From an uncultured Oscillospiraceae bacterium (GTDB lineage Bacteria > Bacillota > Clostridia > Oscillospirales > Oscillospiraceae): 10,746 nt of DNA. Where the stretch lies: assembly GCA_910588135.1 (NCBI GenBank), contig CAJUOT010000071.1:1-10746 (forward strand). Reading direction: 5' to 3'. This document shows, one piece after another, positions 1 through 6,732 of the stretch. Each line of letters opens with the position of its first letter. Position 1 is the stretch's first letter. The position numbers were made by a program, and so were the translations under genes. The notes below the pieces were generated by a model, which saw nothing but the letters and a program-made list of their open reading frames with translations, did not search any database and was not told the DNA's origin.

Positions 1-141
1 TAGGACGGTCATCTCCCCCGTTTTTGAGGGTGTCACCATTGTAGCAAGCAGTGTCGCAAGCTGGTCTTTCTGCGTCATCCCGTTCAGCGATTCACGGTAG
101 GAGCGATAGAACAGAAATGCGTCAAATGCTGTCTGGCTCAA
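1..141 (-). CDS. Partial small element-borne protein (phage-type, DUF6291-like N-terminus), TTG start
   Basis: The first 47 codons are visible and stay open to the window edge. The start is a TTG whose last two bases overlap the TGA of the upstream gene (TTGA), with a GGAGG about 7 nt before it, so translational coupling is likely. The protein begins MSQTAFDAFLFYRSYRES. The aromatic FxFYRSYxE(S/A)L opening resembles the N-terminus of small phage or ICE proteins of the DUF6291 type, but this is recall of a pattern and not a proven match. It would be the third gene of a leftward early cluster behind the Cro-like regulator. No biochemical function can be assigned. Confidence 0.6.
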   Translation of the reverse strand, partial: MSQTAFDAFLFYRSYRESLNGMTQKDQLATLLATMVTPSKTGEMTVL

Positions 142-302
142 GCTCCCGCCTCCCCACAAATGGCATCCACACCCAGCCGCTCCACTATGTAACGGGCGAT
201 GGCGTCCGCCGGAATGTCCGCATACTCAGCCGCCACCATGACGGCCTCCCCGTCCACAATGCGGAATGTGGCGGTGACGGGAATTTTGCAAATGTCGCTC
301 AT
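138..302 (-). CDS. Small hypothetical protein, 54 aa
   Basis: The start at 302 is preceded by AAGGAGG with 6-7 nt spacing and lies one base after the stop of the Cro-like gene (TAACATG). The stop overlaps the TTG start of the next gene. The reading frame extends further upstream, but that would overlap the HTH gene and has no ribosome binding site. The protein is short, acidic and soluble, with a predicted beta-strand opening (CKIPVTATFRIVDG) and a helical second half (ADAIARYIVERLG). There is no membrane segment or signal peptide. I do not recognise the family. Its place directly behind a Cro-like regulator fits an accessory early gene of a prophage or ICE. Confidence 0.65.
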   Translation of the reverse strand: MSDICKIPVTATFRIVDGEAVMVAAEYADIPADAIARYIVERLGVDAICGEAGA

Positions 303-303
303 G

Positions 304-507
304 TTACACCTCCTTGATGATGTCCGCCACGGGTACACCCAGCCCCGCCGCCAGCTTGTCCGCCGTCTCTCTGGAACAGCTCTTACCGTTCCTGACGGCG
401 GTTACTGTTACCCGGCTGACGCCGGACAGCTCCACCAGCCGATTACAGTTGATGTCCTTCCGGGCCATCTCTGCAATCATGGCTACACGGTCGATGCGTA
501 CTGACAT
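304..507 (-). CDS. Cro/C1-type helix-turn-helix regulator, 67 aa
   Basis: Nearly the whole protein is one XRE-type HTH domain. Residues 22-43 hold the helix-turn-helix: NRLVELSGVSRVTVTAVRNG has the usual 'LaxxsGvsxxtvsxxxnG' pattern, followed by ADKLAAGLGVPVADII. The start at 507 is set by an AGAGGTG about 9 nt upstream. It is the first gene of the leftward cluster and is divergent from a larger HTH protein at 645, the layout of a Cro/CI pair in prophages and integrative elements. The leftward promoter in front of it has a TTGACA-17-TAAAAT structure and an inverted repeat. Inferred role: early regulator that, with the divergent repressor, sets the choice between quiescence and excision. Confidence 0.85.
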   Translation of the reverse strand: MSVRIDRVAMIAEMARKDINCNRLVELSGVSRVTVTAVRNGKSCSRETADKLAAGLGVPVADIIKEV

Positions 508-532
508 TCGATTTCACCTCTTTTCTGTCATT

Positions 533-576
533 TGATAGAGCAAAATCATTTTAACTCTATCATAAGCAAATGTCAA
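533..576 (-). promoter_or_regulatory. Leftward promoter with inverted-repeat operator
   Basis: On the minus strand a perfect -35 TTGACA (576-571) is followed by a 17-bp spacer and a TAAAAT -10 (553-548). The perfect 8-bp inverted repeat TGATAGAG (533-540) / CTCTATCA (555-562) straddles the -10 box. One arm lies in the spacer and the other at about +1 to +8. A dimer bound here would block RNA polymerase. The divergent HTH repressor or the Cro-like product itself is the natural ligand, which is inference. Confidence 0.8.
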
Positions 577-590
577 GCGATTTATTTTGT

Positions 591-640
591 CTTTTGATTG
601 ATTTTTTTCTTTTGATGTGGTATGCTAAATATGGAGGTGG
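591..640 (+). promoter_or_regulatory. Rightward promoter and RBS of the divergent repressor
   Basis: TTGATT (598-603), a 17-bp spacer and TATGCT (621-626) with an extended -10 TGG immediately before it make a good vegetative promoter. A GGAGGTGG (633-640) lies 4 nt before the ATG at 645. The transcription start falls at or very near the ribosome binding site, so the leader is extremely short. The octamer CTTTTGAT occurs twice, at 591-598 and 609-616, exactly 18 bp apart and overlapping the -35 region and the spacer. These copies are candidate sites for autoregulation. Confidence 0.7.
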
Positions 641-644
641 TGGA

Positions 645-1217
645 ATGACTACCGGACAGCGCATAAAAGCAGCCAGGAAAGCGGCCGGAATGACGCAGAA
701 GGAGCTTGGTGAAAAATTAGGGCTTTCTTTCCAAAGCATAGCTCAATGGGAAAATGATTTGCGTAACCCTAAATATGATACCCTCCAGCGCATAGCTGCC
801 GCTCTTGCTGTCCACCCTGGGGAATTGATGGGCCTAAAAGATTATGGTGACAACATATGGGGGCCGCCTGATATAAGCCAAGAGGAATTAGACGAAATCC
901 GGCTTAGAGTGTTGAGAATCAAAGAAGATAGAAAAGAGTTGGAACCGCTACAAGCAAAGATAGTGAAAGAGTATTATGAGCGGAAAGATAAAATAAATCA
1001 CATTTTGTATATTATTGAGAGTTTAACCGATGATGGGCTTGATGAAGTGATTAGAATCATAGATGCAATAGCTGGGAATCCAAAGTTAAGTACACTATTA
1101 GTTTTTGAACCATATTTCAAGCCCACAGCGCCCCAACAGGCCCCGCCGCCGCCCTCGGAGGGTAGAGATACCACCCCGCCCCCGGACGCGCCAGAAACGG
1201 CCTCAGAGGGCAAATAA
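645..1217 (+). CDS. XRE-family repressor with helical middle and proline-rich tail, 190 aa
   Basis: Residues 5-60 form a canonical HTH_3 domain: QRIKAARKAAGMTQKELGEK, then LSFQSIAQWENDLRNPKYDT, then LQRIAAALAV. The ATG at 645 is chosen because GGAGGTGG sits 4 nt upstream; the frame is open another 25 codons, but that would read through the promoter. Residues 78-145 are charged and helical, probably for oligomerisation. Residues 158-190 are an unusual Pro/Glu-rich tail (APQQAPPPPSEG and similar). There is no LexA-type S24 peptidase domain, so induction would not be by RecA-stimulated self-cleavage. It is divergent from the Cro-like gene and in the same frame as the nuclease gene that follows. 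Inferred role: master repressor of the element, or antitoxin-like partner of the nuclease. Confidence 0.88.
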   Translation: MTTGQRIKAARKAAGMTQKELGEKLGLSFQSIAQWENDLRNPKYDTLQRIAAALAVHPGELMGLKDYGDNIWGPPDISQEELDEIRLRVLRIKEDRKELEPLQAKIVKEYYERKDKINHILYIIESLTDDGLDEVIRIIDAIAGNPKLSTLLVFEPYFKPTAPQQAPPPPSEGRDTTPPPDAPETASEGK

Positions 1218-1219
1218 AA

Positions 1220-1247
1220 GCCCCATCCCCACGAAGGGGGACAGGGC
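1220..1247 (+). other. Interrupted hairpin between repressor and nuclease genes
   Basis: GCCC (1220-1223) pairs with GGGC (1244-1247) and TCCCC (1226-1230) with GGGGA (1237-1241), separated by a small CA/CA internal loop. No T-run follows, so it is unlikely to be a good terminator. It ends 3 nt before the AAGGAGG at 1251 and could tune translation of the nuclease or partly attenuate transcription. Confidence 0.35.
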
Positions 1248-1265
1248 AGAAAGGAGGGGACGGAC

Positions 1266-1625
1266 ACGAAGCGAGTAGGTCACATAACAGAGCACGTCGA
1301 GAAGCTATTGGGAATCACCGTCCCCGCAGACCGCACAATCTATCTCGGACCTACCAATATCGCCCATATGCAGACCTCACACCCGGCCGATTTTGCCAAG
1401 TATGGCACAGAACTTATCAATATCTTGGCATACCCAGACTATGTTGGACAAAACCCCACAGATGGCTCCATAGAGTACGTTAAGGAATTCCAGGTTGACG
1501 GAGAATTTGTGAAGGTAGCTGTCCGGCTAGCAAAGACAGACCGCTTCTATGCCCGGTCGATGTATGTACTGAACAGTGCACGGGTACAGAATTTTATTTC
1601 CAAGGGGACGCTAAAAAGGGCTTGA
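1266..1625 (+). CDS. PBECR-like nuclease-fold protein (RelE/barnase/EndoU superfamily), atypical start
   Basis: The product is about 119 residues from an ACG at 1266, or 105 from the TTG at 1308. The pattern GxTNIxHMxxxHPxDFxKY, then INILAYPDYVG, SIEYVKEF, VKVAVRL, FYARSMYVL and a final ISKGTLKR is what I know from the phage-associated PBECR domains, which are predicted RNases of the BECR fold. H34, H39, R87 and K113 (numbered from the ACG) are conserved-looking polar candidates. The homology-like stretch VGHITEHVEKLLGI lies upstream of the only standard start (TTG 1308). AAGGAGG at 1251-1257 is spaced 8 nt from the ACG, in the phase where ATG would be expected, so I place the start at the ACG. 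This is either a rare ACG start or a start-loss mutation. The frame is the same as the repressor gene, separated by a single TAA. The substrate is unknown. Confidence 0.65.
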   Translation, partial: TKRVGHITEHVEKLLGITVPADRTIYLGPTNIAHMQTSHPADFAKYGTELINILAYPDYVGQNPTDGSIEYVKEFQVDGEFVKVAVRLAKTDRFYARSMYVLNSARVQNFISKGTLKRA

Positions 1626-1649
1626 ATTTTCTTTGCATTTGTGTATAAT
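1623..1649 (+). promoter_or_regulatory. Candidate promoter for the leader RNA and recombinase
   Basis: A consensus TATAAT lies at 1644-1649 in an AT-rich stretch. The best -35 is TTGAAT (1623-1628), overlapping the stop of the nuclease gene with a short 15-bp spacer. The -10 box is strong and the -35 is not ideal. Transcription would start near 1656. Confidence 0.5.
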
Positions 1650-1655
1650 GAAGTT

Positions 1656-1794
1656 GTGAGCAGTATATAGTGATATGTGGTTAGAGATAGAGGACGGAAC
1701 GGGCAGCCGTCGCCCTCGCTGGAGATGTGGGAGTGTCGCCCCACCTATTTCTGCCACCACTATGAAAGCGGGCAACTTCGGTTGCCCGCTTTTT
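1656..1794 (+). ncRNA. Candidate structured leader or small RNA upstream of the recombinase
   Basis: Between the TATAAT box and the terminator lie about 140 nt with three successive hairpins: GGGC/GCCC (1701-1715), GTGGG/CCCAC (1727-1744) and the 12-bp terminator stem (1765-1792). All lie before the recombinase RBS at 1806-1812. The expected product is a short terminated RNA, with recombinase mRNA made only by read-through. The frame upstream of the recombinase is open from 1677 in phase with it, so a short peptide cannot be excluded. I do not match the RNA to a known Rfam family. Confidence 0.4.
1765..1794 (+). terminator. Strong intrinsic terminator with UUCG loop
   Basis: A perfect stem AAAGCGGGCAAC (1765-1776) / GTTGCCCGCTTT (1781-1792) is closed by a TTCG tetraloop and runs into T's at 1790-1794. 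The A's at the other side make it plausible in both directions. It lies 24 nt before the ATG of the recombinase, so it would separate that gene from transcription coming from the repressor and nuclease unless bypassed. Confidence 0.88.
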
Positions 1795-1817
1795 CTATGC
1801 GGGGGAAGGAGGCCAGC

Positions 1818-3281
<1,464 letters not shown>

Positions 3282-3450
3282 TGCGGTCAGCGATGCTGGC
3301 GGCGGCTTTTTAGCGCTTTCGGGACATATTCGCTCCAGAGGGGGATGCTTTCCGGTACTGTTCCCTCCACGGTCTCCATCCGCTCCGTTCCCATTCTGGG
3401 TCTAAACCTGGGTCAGAGCGGGGTTGCACCGAAACCTGCCGAGCGTGATT

Positions 3451-5127
3451 TCACAGCCCAAAGCGAATCGTTATTGTCGTCCCTCGCCCCACCGCGCTAT
3501 CTACCTCAACCTTCGCGTGATGGAGCAGCGCGGCGTGCTTCACAATGGAAAGGCCCAGCCCGGTGCCGCCGGAAGCCTTTGAACGGCTCTTATCCACCCG
3601 GAAAAACCGCTCAAACACCCTGGCCTGATACTCCGGCGGTATGCCGATGCCAGTGTCCTTGACGGAAACAGTTGGCCCCCGTTCCCCATTGGAAACGGCA
3701 ATTTCCACGTTGCCGTCTTCCACATTGTACTTGATCGCGTTATCGCACAGATTATTGAACATTTCCTGCAAAATGCCGCGCACCGCGCTGATTTGGACAG
3801 CTTCCCCGGAGACGGAAAGCCTGACATTTTTTTGCCCTGCGCTGTCCTGGAAGAAAAGCACCGCATTTTTCGCGATTTCCAGCAGGTCTACCCTCTCCCA
3901 CTCCATCTCCGCGCCCTCGTCCAGTTGGGAGAGATGGATGATATCCTCCACCAGCGCCACCAGCCGGGCGGCCTCTTTATAAATCACTTCGGAAAATTGG
4001 GGGATGTCCTCCTGTTTGACCATCCCGTTTTTCAGCAGCTCCGCGCTGCCCAGGATGGATTGCAGCGGGGTTTTCAACTCGTGGGATACGTTGGCGGTGA
4101 ACTCCCGGCGGCTGCGCTCGGCGGACGCCCGCTCTGTCACGTCAAAGGCCAGCAGTACGGTTCCCACCACAGCTCCGTCTGATACGATCCGGCTGGCGTC
4201 AAACTGAATTTCCCGACCATTTTTTTCTGCCCTGACTTCTCCATGTCCGTTCTCCAAAGCGGACAGGATGGCTTGGCTCAATTCGTGGCCGCGATCCACC
4301 GTCAAAAAGTCCCTTCTGACGCAAGAGCGGTCCGTGCCAAACAGCCTTTGCGCCGCCGGGTTGATGCTCAGAATCGCCCCCTTCTGGTCAAGCACCACCA
4401 GCCCCTCGTTCATGCTCCCGGTGATCTGCTCAAATTCATCGGTCTTGGCCCGCAGCACCCGCACCTGAGCGCTGATCTGGCCGCGCTGCTGCTGGATACG
4501 CCGCAGCAGAGGGGTCAGTTCCTCGTAAGCGTCATTTTCCAGAGGATGATCCAAGTCCAGGGAGTTGAGGGGCTGGACAATTCTCCTCGCCATCCGGTGG
4601 GCCAGGACGGCGGAGAGGATGACGGCGATGACCGCCACCAGCAGGATCGGCTGGAGCATGACCAGCACCAAAGTAAGTTCGGTTGCTTGACTGACGGAAA
4701 TACGCAGTACCGTCCCGTTGTTCAGCGCCTTGGCATAGTACAGCGTCCGCTCCGTCAGCGTATTGGAGTAGCGGACACTGCTGCTCTCTCCTGCGGCAAA
4801 CGCCTCCCGGATCTCTGCGCGGCTCCCGTGGTTCTCCATGCTCTCCGCAGGCTCGACAGTATCGAACAGAACGGTCCCATCCGACGCCACCCAGGTCAAT
4901 CGGTACTCCGGCGTCCAAGTGTAGCGGTAGTCACGGGCCGTCAGCTTTTCCAGATAGCTCTGTCCGCTCTCCTCCACAGCATAGGCTGCCAGCCGGAGCT
5001 CATCTTTGAGCTGGTTGGCCTGTACTGTGCCAAAATAGTCATACAGACAGCCCAATATGATGACAAAAGCAGCCAGCAGCACCCCCGCCGCTATCATCAG
5101 GGTAGAACGGAAAATCCTCTTGCTCAT
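3451..5127 (-). CDS. phoR: PhoR-like sensor histidine kinase, 558 aa
   Basis: Membrane sensor kinase that phosphorylates the regulator encoded just upstream. Residues 9-28 are a first membrane helix, about 29-153 an extracytoplasmic sensor domain and about 154-176 a second helix. A HAMP-like linker follows, then a PAS domain at about 231-330 (NEGLVVLDQKGAILSINPAA). The HisKA region carries SHELKTPL with H349. The ATPase domain shows NNLCDNAIKYN (N box), DTGIGIP, FERFFRVD and GGTGLGLS, so all catalytic boxes are intact. The start at 5127 overlaps the regulator stop (ATGA) with GGGAGG 7 nt upstream; an in-frame ATG at 5142 lacks an RBS. The domain order matches Gram-positive PhoR. The phosphate link rests on the operon and the upstream PHO-box-like repeats. 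Confidence 0.93.
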   Translation of the reverse strand: MSKRIFRSTLMIAAGVLLAAFVIILGCLYDYFGTVQANQLKDELRLAAYAVEESGQSYLEKLTARDYRYTWTPEYRLTWVASDGTVLFDTVEPAESMENHGSRAEIREAFAAGESSSVRYSNTLTERTLYYAKALNNGTVLRISVSQATELTLVLVMLQPILLVAVIAVILSAVLAHRMARRIVQPLNSLDLDHPLENDAYEELTPLLRRIQQQRGQISAQVRVLRAKTDEFEQITGSMNEGLVVLDQKGAILSINPAAQRLFGTDRSCVRRDFLTVDRGHELSQAILSALENGHGEVRAEKNGREIQFDASRIVSDGAVVGTVLLAFDVTERASAERSRREFTANVSHELKTPLQSILGSAELLKNGMVKQEDIPQFSEVIYKEAARLVALVEDIIHLSQLDEGAEMEWERVDLLEIAKNAVLFFQDSAGQKNVRLSVSGEAVQISAVRGILQEMFNNLCDNAIKYNVEDGNVEIAVSNGERGPTVSVKDTGIGIPPEYQARVFERFFRVDKSRSKASGGTGLGLSIVKHAALLHHAKVEVDSAVGRGTTITIRFGL

Positions 5128-5798
5128 GGCTCTGCCTCCCATCGGTAGCCTACGCTGCGGACAGTCTCGATCATCGTGCCATAACGGCCCAGCTTTTGCC
5201 GGAGCGTTCGGATGTGCATATCCACCGTCCGCGTCTCGCCGGAGTATTCCCCGCCCCAGACGTTGGCCAGGAGTTTTTCCCTTGTGAACGCCACACCGGG
5301 GGAGGACAGGAACAGGCGCAGCAGTTCAAACTCCTTGAAGGTGAGGGTGAGCCGTTCCCCGTCCGCCATAACAGTGTGCTCTGCCAAATCGATCACCAGA
5401 TCGCCTGCCGCCAGAATCTCCCGGCTCTGCCTGGGCCGGCACCGGCGCAGCACCGCCTTGACGCGGGACACCATCTCCATCATGCCGAAGGGTTTGACCA
5501 GATAATCGTCCGCGCCCAAGTCCAGGCTCTGAATTTTGTCGTACTCCGCGCCCTTGGCAGTCGCCATGATAATGGGGATATCACAGGTGGGATCGGAGGC
5601 TTTCATCTGCTTAAGCAGCTCCACGCCGCTGATCCCCGGCAGCATTACGTCCAGGATCACAAGCTCTGGTCTCTCCACCCGCAGCGCTTCCAGAAACGAA
5701 TCACCGTCCCCGAAACCCCTGGCCTCAAACCCGGCGGAAGCAAGCGTGTAAAGCTCCAGGCTCTGGATGCTCTCGTCATCCTCTACACAGTAAATCAT
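5124..5798 (-). CDS. phoB: PhoB/PhoP-like OmpR-family response regulator, 224 aa
   Basis: Receiver domain at residues 1-115: the acidic pocket E6-D7-D8, phosphoacceptor D50 in VILDVMLPG, T80 and K102 in VKPF are all present. The winged-helix domain covers about 128-222, with LTFKEFELLRLF, the recognition region TRTVDMHIRTLRQKLG and the closing VRSVGYRW. The start at 5798 has AGAGGTG about 9 nt upstream. It follows the permease gene by 19 nt and overlaps the kinase start by 4 nt, so kinase and regulator are translationally coupled. Likely role: DNA-binding activator of phosphate-starvation genes, including its own operon through the repeats at 8557-8597. Sequence alone does not exclude another OmpR-type stimulus; the phosphate assignment comes from context. 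Confidence 0.93.
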   Translation of the reverse strand: MIYCVEDDESIQSLELYTLASAGFEARGFGDGDSFLEALRVERPELVILDVMLPGISGVELLKQMKASDPTCDIPIIMATAKGAEYDKIQSLDLGADDYLVKPFGMMEMVSRVKAVLRRCRPRQSREILAAGDLVIDLAEHTVMADGERLTLTFKEFELLRLFLSSPGVAFTREKLLANVWGGEYSGETRTVDMHIRTLRQKLGRYGTMIETVRSVGYRWEAEP

Positions 5799-5817
5799 GA
5801 ATTAGTCACCTCTCAGT

Positions 5818-6684
5818 TCAAACCCATATTGCCATTGCCAGCGTCCCAAGCACCATGAGCGCCAGCCCAACGGCTGCTTTCCGGGTCAGCTTCTCCCGGA
5901 ACACTGCGTAGGAGAAGGCAACCGTTACCAGGATGCTCAGCTTGTCAATGGGCACCACCACGCTGACCACGCCGTTCTGGATGGCGTAGTAGTAGCACAG
6001 CCAGGACGCGCCTGTGGCAAGGCCGGACAGGGCGATGAAAAGCAGTTCCCTCCGGTCGATCCCCCGGACTTGTCCCTGTTTTCCTTTGAAAAAGACGATC
6101 AGCCACGCCATGGCCAGCACAACGCCCGTCCGAATCGCCGTGCCCAGGTTGGATTCCACACCTGTAATGCCGATTTTTGCGAGGATGGAGGTGAGAGCGG
6201 CAAAGGCCGCCGAGGCGAAGGCATAGGGCAGCCATATCCCATCCGCTCTTGCCCCGCCTGCTTCCTTTCGTTCGATCATCAGAAATATCCCCAGGGCGAG
6301 GAAGGCGGTTCCAATCAGCTTGACCGTTAGATGCTCCCGCTCTCCCAGCAGGAAAATCGCCAGCAGGACGGAGAGGATGGTGCTGGACTTGTCGATGGGG
6401 ACGACCTTATTCACATCACCCGCAGACAGCGCCTTGAAATAGCACAGCCAGGAGGCCCCGGTAGCCAGCCCAGACAGTATCAGGAAGGCGAGGGATTTCC
6501 CGCTGATCTGCGTGACCGTCCCGGCGGAGCCCACGATAAATACCATGACCCACGAAAACAGCAGCACCACCACGGTCCGCAGCGCCGTCGCCACATCGGA
6601 ATCCGTCTTTTTGATGCCGCACTTGGCCAGGATCGCCGTCAGCCCGGCAAAGAGCGCGGACAGCGCCGCCATAATAAGCCACAT
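5818..6684 (-). CDS. EamA/DMT-superfamily membrane transporter, 288 aa
   Basis: A highly hydrophobic protein of about ten membrane helices made of two similar halves. SGLATGASWLCY occurs at 71-82 and 220-231, VVPIDK at 94-99 and 243-248, and ILAKxGI at 18-24 and 167-173. This internal duplication is typical of EamA-domain permeases of the drug/metabolite transporter superfamily. The ATG at 6684 is chosen because GGGGGAG lies just upstream; the frame is open to 6732 without an RBS. It starts 48 nt after the phosphate cotransporter gene and ends 19 nt before the regulator, so it is co-transcribed with them. Its substrate is unknown. The position suggests a phosphorylated or phosphate-linked metabolite, but nothing in the sequence proves it. 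Confidence 0.9.
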   Translation of the reverse strand: MWLIMAALSALFAGLTAILAKCGIKKTDSDVATALRTVVVLLFSWVMVFIVGSAGTVTQISGKSLAFLILSGLATGASWLCYFKALSAGDVNKVVPIDKSSTILSVLLAIFLLGEREHLTVKLIGTAFLALGIFLMIERKEAGGARADGIWLPYAFASAAFAALTSILAKIGITGVESNLGTAIRTGVVLAMAWLIVFFKGKQGQVRGIDRRELLFIALSGLATGASWLCYYYAIQNGVVSVVVPIDKLSILVTVAFSYAVFREKLTRKAAVGLALMVLGTLAMAIWV

Positions 6685-6732
6685 AGAATCTCCCCCCTTT
6701 TTCAACAATTCTACCATAAGAGCCGCCGTCAA

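Noticed and set aside
3287..3394. 35-codon minus-strand frame between the kinase and the tRNA half (MGTERMETVEGTVPE...)
   Set aside because: It reads fairly protein-like, but it is very short, lacks a good SD and matches no family I know. Chance cannot be excluded.
4243..5148. 301-codon open frame on the plus strand
   Set aside because: It is the mirror of the histidine kinase gene and has low-complexity His/Gln-rich translation.
5196..5858. 220-codon open frame on the plus strand
   Set aside because: It is the mirror of the response regulator gene, whose receiver and winged-helix motifs are complete.
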